In this document: positions 17,304 to 25,468 of the stretch, piece after piece
How the letters are laid out: every line of letters starts with the position of its first letter
Numbering within the stretch: position 1 is the stretch's first letter
Assembly: GCA_030747075.1 (NCBI GenBank)
Contig: JASLLL010000005.1
Coordinates: 1-64,000, forward strand
DNA: 64,000 nucleotides
Direction: 5' to 3'
Source of the DNA: Gemmatimonadota bacterium
Lineage (GTDB): Bacteria; ARS69
Notes under the pieces: generated by a model
The model's input: only the letters and a program-made list of their open reading frames with translations
What the model was told of the DNA's origin: nothing
The model's database searches: none
Made by a program: the position numbers and the translations under genes

Positions 17304-17332
17304 AGGCTAGCCTGCAGACGAAGAGGGGTCAA
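17304..17332 (-). promoter_or_regulatory. Sigma-70-type promoter for the DUF4837/aroB unit
   Basis: On the minus strand TTGACC (17332-17327) and TAGCCT (17309-17304) are separated by 17 bases. Transcription would start near 17297, about 35 bases before the lipoprotein ATG. The -35 box contains the stop codon of the HtrA-like gene, so a new unit appears to begin exactly where the previous gene ends. The -10 box is imperfect. Confidence 0.6.
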
Positions 17333-18477
17333 CGAGGCGAAACGCGCGCGGCGGCCATGGGCCGACGGCGTGCCGCCTCTTCCGCAAGAGAGTCCGGGGC
17401 GGCCTCGACTCGGGGAACGCGAGTGGCCTCTCCCAACTCCAGCGTGACGAAGTGTTCCACGCCCTGGCGCAGGAAGGCGATGTCCATCGGAACCCCCGGA
17501 CGCGATCCGCACACGAGGCCGCAGAGGTCGCGCGGGCCGCCCACTTCCACATCCCCGAACCGGATCACCACATCTCCGCGAGCCAGCCCCGCCCGATGCG
17601 CGGGGCCGCCCTCCACCACCCGCAGGATGCACGCACCGCCCTCGCCCGAAGCCTCCCCGGGGAGCAACACGCCCAGGTAGCCGCGGCGGACTCGTCCGAA
17701 CTCCCGCAGATCCTCCCAGGCACGACGGCAGGTTTCGGCAGGCAATACGAATCCCACGCACTTCTCTCCCTCGCGCAGGCCGGGATGCAGGATGCGCCCC
17801 CGGTGCATCGCAGGCGCCACGCCCGTGACCATTCCAAGCAGGCGCCCTTGCGCATCGATGACCGCGCCTCCCATGTCTCCCGGGAGAATGGACGCCCGGA
17901 CGCGCACCACCCGTGTGGGGATTCCGCCCGCCGAGATGGCCACCGGCTCTCCAAGAATGCCGCGAGCCGCAGAGAAGTTGCGCCCCTGCGTGTTTCCCAT
18001 CACAAGGCAGGGTTCGCCGGGCGTGCGCTCTGTGCGCGTCACGACATCCGGAAGATCCCGGACGCTCTCCAGTCCCTCCGGAACCTCCAGCAGGACGACA
18101 TCCAGCAGCGGATCCCGACCGACCACGCGTGCGTAGTACATTCGGCCCGCATGGTCCAGAATCTCCACATCCTGGGCCGCGCCCACCACCGAGAAGGTCG
18201 ACAGCAGGTACTTTCCGCCACCCACATAGGTCGCGCATCCGACCCGACGGCATACGCGAAGCACTTCCGCGCTCTTCATGGCTGCGTCCAAGTGGACTCG
18301 GGGGGCCTCTCGCTCCCCGATCACGAGGAAGACCCGTCGCTCCCAGTCTGCGGGGATTGCGCCAGCGGTCTGGCTTGCCCCCGCCTTCACGACGAACGCG
18401 AGGCTCACCGCAAACGCCAGAAGCGCAACCCGCGCCGCAGGCTGCCTAGAACGCAAGGATCGTGGGTGCGACGGCAT
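17329..18477 (-). CDS. HtrA/DegP-like exported protein with PDZ domain, catalytic triad lost
   Basis: A 382-residue protein with a signal peptide (about residues 1-35), a trypsin-like double-barrel domain (about 45-250) and one PDZ domain (about 265-360). Aligned by eye with DegP, the histidine position (NNHV in active enzymes) reads TFSV (Ser96), the aspartate is kept (LLDVVLLEV, Asp126) and the serine position (GNSGG) reads GDMGG (Met202). Two of three catalytic residues are replaced, so it is predicted to be proteolytically inactive, perhaps a sensor or scaffold. It is the last gene of a sigma/anti-sigma cassette, overlapping the anti-sigma gene by 32 bases. ATG 18477 was chosen because it starts the signal peptide. 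Confidence 0.82.
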   Translation of the reverse strand: MPSHPRSLRSRQPAARVALLAFAVSLAFVVKAGASQTAGAIPADWERRVFLVIGEREAPRVHLDAAMKSAEVLRVCRRVGCATYVGGGKYLLSTFSVVGAAQDVEILDHAGRMYYARVVGRDPLLDVVLLEVPEGLESVRDLPDVVTRTERTPGEPCLVMGNTQGRNFSAARGILGEPVAISAGGIPTRVVRVRASILPGDMGGAVIDAQGRLLGMVTGVAPAMHRGRILHPGLREGEKCVGFVLPAETCRRAWEDLREFGRVRRGYLGVLLPGEASGEGGACILRVVEGGPAHRAGLARGDVVIRFGDVEVGGPRDLCGLVCGSRPGVPMDIAFLRQGVEHFVTLELGEATRVPRVEAAPDSLAEEAARRRPMAAARVSPR

Positions 18478-19171
18478 GGCCGTTCGCCTCCGGGGTGGCT
18501 GAACTCCGACCCGCCACCTGCTGAGCGGTTCCCTGTTCCGGAATCCGGCGCAGCGGGTACCGGTAACGCGCCTCGCGATAGCGGGACGCATCCGTGGGAA
18601 GGCGGAGATCCCTGGACTCCTCCAGGAGCTTCTGCAACTGGAGGGGCATCTCGCCAAATACATCCTCTTCGGAGTCTTCCTCCGATCCCTGCGCCAGCGC
18701 GTCAGACTCCATCATCACGACTCCCTCCGCCGGAGCCTCGGCAGGACTCACGGCAAAGCGCGAGACAGACTCACCCGGAGCACGCCCACCGGAAGGAAGG
18801 GAATCGCCCGACGGATGGGTGGCCAGCAGCAAAAGGACGGCTCCCATGGCCATGGCGGGGGAAGCGCTCCAGATCGCGCGCGACCGATCCACATCCGACC
18901 ACCAGCTCTGCAGACGCACCTTCCACAGGGCCGGTCCTCTCGCCGGACCCGCCAGACCGTCCAGCTTTGAAAGAACCGCTTCGTTGAACTCGTCGGCGAC
19001 CTCTACCGTTCCGAGTTCTTCCAGCAGTGCAAGGGATGCGCGAAACTCCTCCATCGCCGCAGAGCAGGGTGAGCACGCCGCGAGGTGACCGTCCAGCTCG
19101 CGGCTGGCTTCCGCGGAAAGCGCCCGGTCGCATCGCAGGGAAAAGAGGTTCTGTACATGGGAGCAGTTCAA
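18446..19171 (-). CDS. Membrane anti-sigma factor with zinc-finger (ZAS/HC2) domain
   Basis: Expected to hold the adjacent ECF sigma factor inactive at the membrane until a signal destroys or remodels it. The 241-residue protein begins MNCSHVQNLF and has the ZAS signature HLAACSPC (H-x3-C-x2-C) near residues 29-36. A hydrophobic segment (about residues 98-115, SPAMAMGAVLLLLA) would span the membrane. The rest is an acidic and Pro/Arg-rich extracytoplasmic tail. It starts with TTG in a TTGA overlap with the sigma gene; no in-frame ATG lies nearby. Confidence 0.85.
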   Translation of the reverse strand: MNCSHVQNLFSLRCDRALSAEASRELDGHLAACSPCSAAMEEFRASLALLEELGTVEVADEFNEAVLSKLDGLAGPARGPALWKVRLQSWWSDVDRSRAIWSASPAMAMGAVLLLLATHPSGDSLPSGGRAPGESVSRFAVSPAEAPAEGVVMMESDALAQGSEEDSEEDVFGEMPLQLQKLLEESRDLRLPTDASRYREARYRYPLRRIPEQGTAQQVAGRSSATPEANGHAVAPTILAF

Positions 19172-19887
19172 GTGATGTCTCCTCGTTCCGGGCGGGGGGA
19201 TCCGGCAGTCCTCACGCGGGACGCCTTCCAGAATACGGTGGGGTCATTCCCACGCGTGGCAAAAAGAAGCGGCTCGATCCGCCGCTTGAACTCCTGACGC
19301 GCCCGGTTGATTCGGGACTTCACGGTGCCGACGGGGAGCTTGAGCATGGTGGATATCTCTTCGTAGGTGAACCCTTCCAGGTCTCTCATCACGAGCATGA
19401 TCCGAAAGTGCCCCGGCAGCGAATCGATGGCACTGCGGACCGCCTGCCTCCGCTCATTCAAGTCGGCAATGCGATCCGGCGCAAAAAAGTCCTCGCGCGT
19501 TCCAAAGTCGTAGTCCGCCTGCCCCAGCTCCCTCGGCGTATCCTCAATCGAGACATTCCTCCGGCGGGCACGGTTCCGAAGTTCGTTCTTCCCGAGGTTG
19601 GACGCGATCGTGTAGAGCCATGTCGTAAAGCGTGCCGTCACGCGGTAGGTCCCCGCGTGGCGGTAGACTCTGAGGAACACTTCCTGCGCCAGGTCCTCGG
19701 CGCGGTCCGCGTCGCCAATCAGTCGAATCAGGAAGTTGACGATCCGCCCCCGATGCCGACACATCAGTTCCCCGAAGGCGGACTCGTCGCCCTCCTTCAG
19801 GTCCAGCATCAGATCTTCATCCGGCCTGCGTGTCTCCACGGTCACCTCGTTGGCATCCACCCGGACTCGTTTGAACGCAAGGGTCAT
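19168..19887 (-). CDS. ECF-family RNA polymerase sigma factor (RpoE-like)
   Basis: Alternative sigma factor of 239 residues. Region 2 is seen in LAQEVFLRVYRHAGTYR and FTTWLYTIASNLGKNELRNR; region 4 in LPGHFRIMLVMRDLEGFTYEEIS and LPVGTVKSRINRAR. The ATG at 19887 follows GGAGGTGG; the open frame upstream of it belongs to the TPR gene in another frame. A basic C-terminal tail of about 35 residues extends past region 4. Coupled downstream to its anti-sigma factor and an inactive HtrA-like protein, it resembles the sigmaE-RseA-periplasmic sensor arrangement; envelope stress is the likely signal, by inference. Confidence 0.92.
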   Translation of the reverse strand: MTLAFKRVRVDANEVTVETRRPDEDLMLDLKEGDESAFGELMCRHRGRIVNFLIRLIGDADRAEDLAQEVFLRVYRHAGTYRVTARFTTWLYTIASNLGKNELRNRARRRNVSIEDTPRELGQADYDFGTREDFFAPDRIADLNERRQAVRSAIDSLPGHFRIMLVMRDLEGFTYEEISTMLKLPVGTVKSRINRARQEFKRRIEPLLFATRGNDPTVFWKASRVRTAGSPRPERGDIT

Positions 19888-19905
19888 CGACCACCTCCAC
19901 GGGCT

Positions 19906-19934
19906 GCTGAACCCTCCTGAGAGCCAAAGGTTCC
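19906..19934 (-). promoter_or_regulatory. Possible ECF-type promoter in front of the sigma gene
   Basis: GGAACC (19934-19929) and TTCAGC (19911-19906), 17 bases apart, lie in the 52-base gap before the sigma gene. GGAAC is the common -35 core of ECF promoters, so autoregulation is possible. The -10 part is weak and the start site would leave a leader of only about a dozen bases. Confidence 0.3.
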
Positions 19935-19939
19935 AGCAC

Positions 19940-21655
19940 TCACCGGCCCGTGGCCGTGGAATCCCTCTTTGCCCCCTCCGCGGCCCGCTTCTCAGCCAGC
20001 CCCGGGAGGGTCGAATCCAGTTCCCAAGCCTTCTCCCAGGCCTCCCGAGCCCCCTTCCCGTCTCCCAGAGCGGAAAGGACATCTCCCAGATGGTCCAGAA
20101 TGACCGGTTCCGCCCTCGAGTTCTCCAACGCACGGAGGAGAAGATTCCGCGCGGCCTCGGGCCGCCCCGACCGGAAGTGAGCCCATGCCAGGCTGTCCAG
20201 ATAGTAGGCATTCTCCGGGCTCAGTCGAACGGCTTCCTCCAGCAGCTGCACTGCCTCCGTGAGATGAATCCCCCGTTCCGCAAACATGTAGCCCAGGTAG
20301 TTCATAGCCTCGGTGTCCTGAGGGCGGATCCGGATGACTTCGCGCAGGTCGGCCGCCGCCTCTTCGGGCTTCTCCAGCCTCTCCCGCGCCGCGCCCCGTG
20401 CGAAGAGCCCCTCCGGATCCGCGGGTTCCAGCTCCAGGTAGCGATCGAGGGCCTCTTCCGCCGCTTCATATTCAGCCAGATCGTTGTAGCACAGCCCGAG
20501 AAACAAGTGCGCGCCCGAGCGATCGGGGTCCAGCTTCACCGAACGACCGAATGCCGCGACCGCTTCGCGGGTCTTCCCAAGACGCGACCGCAGGAATCCG
20601 GTATACAACCATCCCTCCGCGAACGTGGAGTCCAGTTCGACCGCGGTCTCAAAGTGCGCCAGCGCCTCTTCGCTTCGCCCGTGATCCATGTACCACCGCC
20701 CGAGGTGCTTCCTCGTCTCCATCCGCTCCGGAGCCCGGCGTGCCACTTCCTCCAGTTCATTCACCGCCCGGTCTCCTTCCCCCGCCTGAATGAGAAGCAG
20801 CCCGAGCTGTTCCCGCACCTCCACATCTTCCGGGTGCGCACTGAGGATTGTCCGGGCTTCCTCGATCCCGCTCTCCACATCGCCCAGGACAAAGAGCGTG
20901 CGCAGGTACCTTCGCCGAATCTCCAGGCTGTCCGGGGCGAGAAGCAGCGCCTCCCGATAGCTCATGGACGCCTGGGGCAATTCCCCGCGAATCTCACGGA
21001 CCATCCCGGCACGAAGCATCTCTTCCGGCAACCCCGGCGCAAGCTCCCGAACCGTGCGGAACTGTTCCTGCGCATCCCCGGCGCGGTCCAGGCGGTCGTA
21101 CAACATCCCCAGGCGGAAATGAACCCGCGGCAGCCCCGGCCGGACGCGGGTGACTTCCAGAAGCTCCTCCGCTGCCCCCTCCGTGTCTCCAAGGCGCTCC
21201 AGTACCCCCGCGCGGCGAATGCGCATCTGCAGGTCCTTTGGATCCGCCTGGAGGAACGCGTCCAGAGCGTCGGCCTCCCGCCTGGCATCTCCCGAGGCGG
21301 CATGGACATCCGCCATCACCTCCAGCGCGTCCAGGTTCGCGGGATCCTCTGCCAGAGCGAGAGTCGCTTCCCGTGCGGCTTCCTCCACCTCTCCCAGCGC
21401 GTGATGCACCCGGGCCATTCCCGTGTGAATCTCCGGAGCCTCCGGATTCGCGTCTGCCGCCAGCCGATACTGCTGAAGCGCTTCGCGGAACTCCCCTTCG
21501 CCCTCAAGGAACATCCCCAGCGAATAGTGCGCCAGCGCATCCGAGGTCACGCTCCCCGAAGCACTGCCCTCCACCGCCTGCGTGGAGCAAGGCACCCCGG
21601 TGAGAAGCGCCACCACGGCCACGCTCCGCAGCCATGTGCTCTTTCGACCCTCCAC
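19940..21655 (-). CDS. Exported TPR-repeat protein
   Basis: A protein of about 571 residues made almost entirely of tetratricopeptide repeats, roughly 14 of them, after an N-terminal signal sequence (STWLRSVAVVALLTGVPCSTQA). Repeats are recognisable by recurring 34-residue units, for example LGLCYNDLAEYEAAEEALDR and HLGDVLSALGDGKGAREAWE. It probably scaffolds proteins in the periplasm or at the outer membrane; no specific partner can be named. GTG at 21655 is the preferred start because AGGAG sits 7 bases upstream; an ATG at 21691 overlapping dppC is the alternative. It lies between the peptide transporter genes and the ECF sigma gene. Confidence 0.82.
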   Translation of the reverse strand: MEGRKSTWLRSVAVVALLTGVPCSTQAVEGSASGSVTSDALAHYSLGMFLEGEGEFREALQQYRLAADANPEAPEIHTGMARVHHALGEVEEAAREATLALAEDPANLDALEVMADVHAASGDARREADALDAFLQADPKDLQMRIRRAGVLERLGDTEGAAEELLEVTRVRPGLPRVHFRLGMLYDRLDRAGDAQEQFRTVRELAPGLPEEMLRAGMVREIRGELPQASMSYREALLLAPDSLEIRRRYLRTLFVLGDVESGIEEARTILSAHPEDVEVREQLGLLLIQAGEGDRAVNELEEVARRAPERMETRKHLGRWYMDHGRSEEALAHFETAVELDSTFAEGWLYTGFLRSRLGKTREAVAAFGRSVKLDPDRSGAHLFLGLCYNDLAEYEAAEEALDRYLELEPADPEGLFARGAARERLEKPEEAAADLREVIRIRPQDTEAMNYLGYMFAERGIHLTEAVQLLEEAVRLSPENAYYLDSLAWAHFRSGRPEAARNLLLRALENSRAEPVILDHLGDVLSALGDGKGAREAWEKAWELDSTLPGLAEKRAAEGAKRDSTATGR

Positions 21656-21666
21656 CTTCCCGCTCC

Positions 21667-22626
21667 TCACAACTGTCTCCCTTTCGTCCACAGCCCCCGC
21701 CCTCTCTCCGGGCCGAAGATGCCCTCAAGGGCAGGATCCAAGGCGTCGCGGATCCCGTCCCCCACCAGATTGAAGCCAAGCACCGACAGGAGGATCGCGA
21801 TGCCCGGCATGGCCAGCACCCAGGGAGCGTGAATCACCAGATCCCGGCCCTGCCCGAGCATGGCCCCCCACTCCGGTGTCGGGGGTTGCGCTCCCAGACC
21901 CAGGAACGAAAGCCCCGCAGCCTCCAGTATAGCGGAGGCCAGGCCCAGGCTCGTCTGCACCATCAGCGGCGCCACGCAGTGCGGCAGGATCGTTCGAAAA
22001 AGGATCCGCCCTCGTGGCACTCCCATCGCCACCTGTGCTTCCACAAACGGTTGGGACTTGACCGACAGCACCGCACCCCTCAGAAGTCGCGCGAAGTGCG
22101 GAACGCCCACAATGCCCACGGCGATCATGGCGTTCGTCAAGCTCGGCCCGAGGATCGCCACGATCACCACGGCCAGCAGGATCCCCGGAAACGCCAGAAG
22201 AACATCCACGACGCGCATACCGATCATGTCCACGCGACCGCCCAGATAACCGGTCACCAGTCCCAGCAGCCCCCCGGCCAAGAGCCCGATGCCCACCGAT
22301 ACCATTCCTATCGTCAGGGAAATGCGGGTTCCGTACAAGAGCCGGGAGAGAATGTCGCGACCGAACTCATCCGTTCCCAGCAGATGCCCATCCCCCGGAG
22401 GGACCAGACGGTGGTCCAGATCCTGCAAATACGGGCTCTGCGGAGCCAGAACGGGTCCTATGGCAGCGCCCAGCACCAGCGTCGCCAGAATCACCAGCCC
22501 CACCCTTGAGGCCGGGCGACGCACCAGGCGGCTCAGAACCCGCCGTGTGCGTGATGCGTGCTCCTGTCCCGTCCCCCTGACCGGGGGCGGGTCAACGAAG
22601 CTTGATTCTCGGATCGAGCGCGGCAT
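21667..22626 (-). CDS. dppC: Peptide/nickel ABC transporter permease, DppC type
   Basis: Second inner-membrane permease of a peptide, opine or nickel ABC importer, 319 residues. After a cytoplasmic N-terminal extension come a first membrane span (VGLVILATLVLGAAIGPVLA), the conserved LGTDEFGRDILSRLLYG segment typical of DppC/OppC, and five further spans. The EAA loop is in EAQVAMGVPRGRILFRTILP. It overlaps dppB by 35 bases. No ATPase genes (dppD/dppF) follow; a TPR protein comes next. Confidence 0.92.
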   Translation of the reverse strand: MPRSIRESSFVDPPPVRGTGQEHASRTRRVLSRLVRRPASRVGLVILATLVLGAAIGPVLAPQSPYLQDLDHRLVPPGDGHLLGTDEFGRDILSRLLYGTRISLTIGMVSVGIGLLAGGLLGLVTGYLGGRVDMIGMRVVDVLLAFPGILLAVVIVAILGPSLTNAMIAVGIVGVPHFARLLRGAVLSVKSQPFVEAQVAMGVPRGRILFRTILPHCVAPLMVQTSLGLASAILEAAGLSFLGLGAQPPTPEWGAMLGQGRDLVIHAPWVLAMPGIAILLSVLGFNLVGDGIRDALDPALEGIFGPERGRGLWTKGRQL

Positions 22627-23596
22627 AGAGCATATCCGTCAAGAGGTTCACCAGAGCGAAGGAAAACGCCATGAGCAGTACTGCGGCCTGAAGCGCGCGA
22701 ATATCCCGCGACTCCACCGCCAGGAGAACCCAGCGGCCGAGCCCCGGCCATGCGAAGATCGTCTCTGTGATGATCGCCCCTCCGAGGAGAGCGCCGAACT
22801 GCAGTCCAACCACCGTCAGCGTGGGAAGCGCCCCGTTTCTGGCTGCATGCCGAAGCAGAATGGCCATCTCGCCCGCCCCTTTTGCGCGAGCGGTGCGGAT
22901 GTAGTCCCGGCCCATGGTCTCCAGAAGGCTGGAACGCGTCATCCGCGCAATGACGGCCATCGGCACAGTCCCGAGCACCAGTGCGGGAAGTACGAGATGC
23001 CGAAAAGCGTCCGCAAGCGCCGACAGATCTCGGGCCAGCAGGGAATCCACCAGAAGGAACCCCGTCTGCACAGGCGGCGCCATCATGGCCCCCGTGCGAC
23101 CGGACACCGGTAGTACAGGGAAGAGAACGCCCAGAAAGTACATCAGGAGAAGCCCCAGCCAGAAGACCGGCATGGAGACGCCGATGGAAGCCAGCCCCAT
23201 TCCCAGCGCATCCGCGAATCGACCTGCGCGCCGCGCAGCCAGCACTCCCGCAGGGAACCCGAAGAGGCAAGCCACGAACAGCGCCGCAACGGCCAGTTCC
23301 AGCGTGGCGGGAAAGTAACGACGGATCTCCGACGCGATCGGCTCGTGCGTCTTCGCCGACCGCCCGAGATCCCCCGACAGCAGGTCGGCCATGTAGCGCA
23401 CATACTGTTCGGCAAGCGGCCGGTCGAGTCCAAGCCCGGTGCGAATCTGCTGCACGACCTGCGGCGACGCGTGTTCACCCGCGAGGATCTCCGCCGGATC
23501 GCCCGGCATCCAGTGCACGAGCAGAAACGCCACGATCGTCACGCCGAGAAGGGTCGGCAGGATCAGCGTGAGCCTTCGAAGCAGATAAGGAATCAC
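22592..23596 (-). CDS. dppB: Peptide/nickel ABC transporter permease, DppB type
   Basis: First permease of the importer, 334 residues with six predicted membrane spans. It begins MIPYLLRRLTLILPTLLGVT, the classic DppB/OppB start, followed by VHWMPGDPAE and the QYVRYMADLLSGDLGRS segment. The EAA loop is in IRTARAKGAGEMAILLRHA. The start codon is GTG. It lies 16 bases below the binding-protein gene, so the order is dppA-dppB-dppC. Confidence 0.93.
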   Translation of the reverse strand: MIPYLLRRLTLILPTLLGVTIVAFLLVHWMPGDPAEILAGEHASPQVVQQIRTGLGLDRPLAEQYVRYMADLLSGDLGRSAKTHEPIASEIRRYFPATLELAVAALFVACLFGFPAGVLAARRAGRFADALGMGLASIGVSMPVFWLGLLLMYFLGVLFPVLPVSGRTGAMMAPPVQTGFLLVDSLLARDLSALADAFRHLVLPALVLGTVPMAVIARMTRSSLLETMGRDYIRTARAKGAGEMAILLRHAARNGALPTLTVVGLQFGALLGGAIITETIFAWPGLGRWVLLAVESRDIRALQAAVLLMAFSFALVNLLTDMLYAALDPRIKLR

Positions 23597-23612
23597 GGCA
23601 CGCCTCCGCCCG

Positions 23613-25193
23613 TCACCGGGAGAGCCACACCCGGGAGAGCAATACCCGCCCCGTGGGGTGCAGGCTGTACCCCATGACCTCGCATCTCATCGCCGCCAGT
23701 TCCATGGTGTGCACCAGCGGCACCCAGGGGGCATCCGCATGAATCAGTTCCTGCGCCCTGTGATAGTGCCCGACGCGATCCTCCGGCCGAACCGTGCGCC
23801 GACCGGCCAGCAGATGCTCGTGCGCTTCCTCGCTGCGGTAGAAGGCAATGTTCCCCGCCGGGGCGACCGCCGCCGAGGGATCGAAGTGCGTGAAAAGGAA
23901 GTTGTCCGGATCTCCGTTGTCCGCCTGCCAACCGAGCAGCGCCATGTCGTGATGCCCCCGATGCACACGATCCAGGTAGGTGCCCCACTCGAAGGTGACA
24001 ATCTTCGCGCGGATGCCAATGCCGGCCAGGTTCGCCTGGATCGCCTGCGCGATCCTCGGCGGCTGGGGCATGTAGGGCCTTGGACCGGACATCACCCACA
24101 AGGTGGTCTCAAATCCATCCGGATAGCCAGCTTCCACGAGAAGCTCCCGTGCGCGCTCCGGTGCATACTCATAGCTCGGCGGGTCCGGATGCGCGGCGAA
24201 CACATTCGGCGGCACCGGCCCGTCCGCGACCACGGCCAGATGGCCGTACAGCCCCCGGACGATCGCCGCCCGATCGACCGCATGATTCACGGCCCTCCGT
24301 ACGCGCACATCGCCGAAGGGCGAGTGATCCATGTTCATCGCCAGGTACGCCACATTCATCCCGGGTTCACCCAGAAGCTTCAAGGCCCGGTTTGAGCGGA
24401 TGGCCGGGACATCATCCGGGGGGACTCCATCCATCATGTGGAGCGACCCGGCAAGGAGTTCGAAAAAGCGCGTGGAGTTCTCCGGGAGGCAGCGAAACAC
24501 CACCCGATCCAGATAGGGCGGATGGTCCCAGTACTCTTCGTTCCTTCTGAGAACGACCGTCTCCGCCCGGTCCCAACTCTCGAATCGGAATGGACCGGTT
24601 CCGCACGGATGCCGAAAGAAGTCCTCTCCGGCCGCGTGAGCATCTTCCGAGCACACCATCGCCGCGAAGTTGCACGCCAGATTCGAAAGGAACGGAGCGC
24701 TCGGTTCCTTCAGAACAAAGCGCACCACCCCGGGAGCGGGAGAGTCGATGGTCTCGAGGATCTCGTCGATTCCCAGGTAACCCCAGAAGGGATACGGGCC
24801 TCCGAGGCCGTGGTCCGAATGCAGGGGCTGCCGTGCGCTCCACTGTCGTTCCAGGCTGTAAAGCACCGCACGCGCATCGAAGCGGCGGCCGCAATGAAAG
24901 CGAACCCCCTGTCGAATCTGAAACTCCCAGCGAAGGCCATCCTCGCTGACCGTCCAGGACTCCGCCAGCGCGGGCTCAATCTCGGTCCCGCTTCCGGCAA
25001 AACGCACGAGAGTCTCAAACAGATTGTCGCAAACTTTGAACGACTCCCCGTCCGATTCGTGCGCGGGATCCAATCCCACGGAGTCCATTCCGCGTCCGTA
25101 GATCAGCGTTCCGCCCGACTGCGGGGGATTCCCCAACGCATGAGTCACCCCAAGCGCCAGTAAAACCGCGGTAATCCCGAGGATTCGTCCCAT
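23613..25193 (-). CDS. dppA: Peptide ABC transporter substrate-binding protein
   Basis: Periplasmic SBP_bac_5 family protein that delivers peptides or similar solutes to the DppBC permease. From ATG 25193 it has 526 residues: a signal peptide (MGRILGITAVLLALGVTHALG), then the family opening GGTLIYGRGMDSVGLDPAHE and the FHCGRRFDARAV segment common to oligopeptide binders. A Shine-Dalgarno AGGAGA precedes the ATG. The frame stays open upstream through the tRNA-Arg gene, producing a spurious N-terminus that was discarded. Ligand identity cannot be read from the sequence. Confidence 0.92.
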   Translation of the reverse strand: MGRILGITAVLLALGVTHALGNPPQSGGTLIYGRGMDSVGLDPAHESDGESFKVCDNLFETLVRFAGSGTEIEPALAESWTVSEDGLRWEFQIRQGVRFHCGRRFDARAVLYSLERQWSARQPLHSDHGLGGPYPFWGYLGIDEILETIDSPAPGVVRFVLKEPSAPFLSNLACNFAAMVCSEDAHAAGEDFFRHPCGTGPFRFESWDRAETVVLRRNEEYWDHPPYLDRVVFRCLPENSTRFFELLAGSLHMMDGVPPDDVPAIRSNRALKLLGEPGMNVAYLAMNMDHSPFGDVRVRRAVNHAVDRAAIVRGLYGHLAVVADGPVPPNVFAAHPDPPSYEYAPERARELLVEAGYPDGFETTLWVMSGPRPYMPQPPRIAQAIQANLAGIGIRAKIVTFEWGTYLDRVHRGHHDMALLGWQADNGDPDNFLFTHFDPSAAVAPAGNIAFYRSEEAHEHLLAGRRTVRPEDRVGHYHRAQELIHADAPWVPLVHTMELAAMRCEVMGYSLHPTGRVLLSRVWLSR

Positions 25194-25320
25194 CACAGTC
25201 TCTCCTGACAGGGCCGCAGGAATCGTAGACCGGGATGATCGCGAAACGCCAGCCCGGATTTCCCGCCCGAGTTCGGGCGCGAACTCATCCGGTGGCTCTT
25301 TGCGGGAAGCTCCGAACAGG

Positions 25321-25397
25321 TGGCGGGCCCGAGAGGATTCGAACCTCCGGCCTTTGGTTCCGGAGACCAACGCTCTATCCAGCTGAGCTACGGGCCC
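25321..25397 (-). tRNA. tRNA-Arg (anticodon CCG)
   Basis: A 77-nucleotide cloverleaf. The acceptor stem GGGCCCG pairs with CGGGCCC, the D arm is GCTC/GAGC, the anticodon arm TTGGT/ACCAA encloses loop CTCCGGA with anticodon CCG, and the T arm has TTCGAAT. Discriminator G and an encoded CCA follow. Its promoter lies immediately upstream and dppA begins 127 bases downstream. Confidence 0.96.
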
Positions 25398-25411
25398 GCA
25401 CAGGAGGAGAG

Positions 25412-25440
25412 AATCTAGGGGGCGAACACCCGGGTGTCAA
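25412..25440 (-). promoter_or_regulatory. Strong sigma-70-type promoter for tRNA-Arg
   Basis: TTGACA (25440-25435) and TAGATT (25417-25412) are separated by exactly 17 bases. Initiation near 25405 would leave a leader of about 8 bases before the mature tRNA. The promoter fills the 71-base gap between the sulfatase stop and the tRNA, and may also drive dppABC. Confidence 0.82.
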
Positions 25441-25468
25441 GAAACGCCGCCCCGCTCGCCGGACCCGG

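Noticed and set aside
19736-21832. Plus-strand open frame of 698 codons opposite the TPR gene
   Set aside because: Its arginine-, histidine- and proline-rich product looks like an antisense shadow; the minus strand shows clear tetratricopeptide repeats.
25194-25370. N-terminal extension of the peptide-binding protein
   Set aside because: The upstream codons read through the tRNA-Arg gene; the ATG at 25193 has a Shine-Dalgarno and begins a signal peptide.
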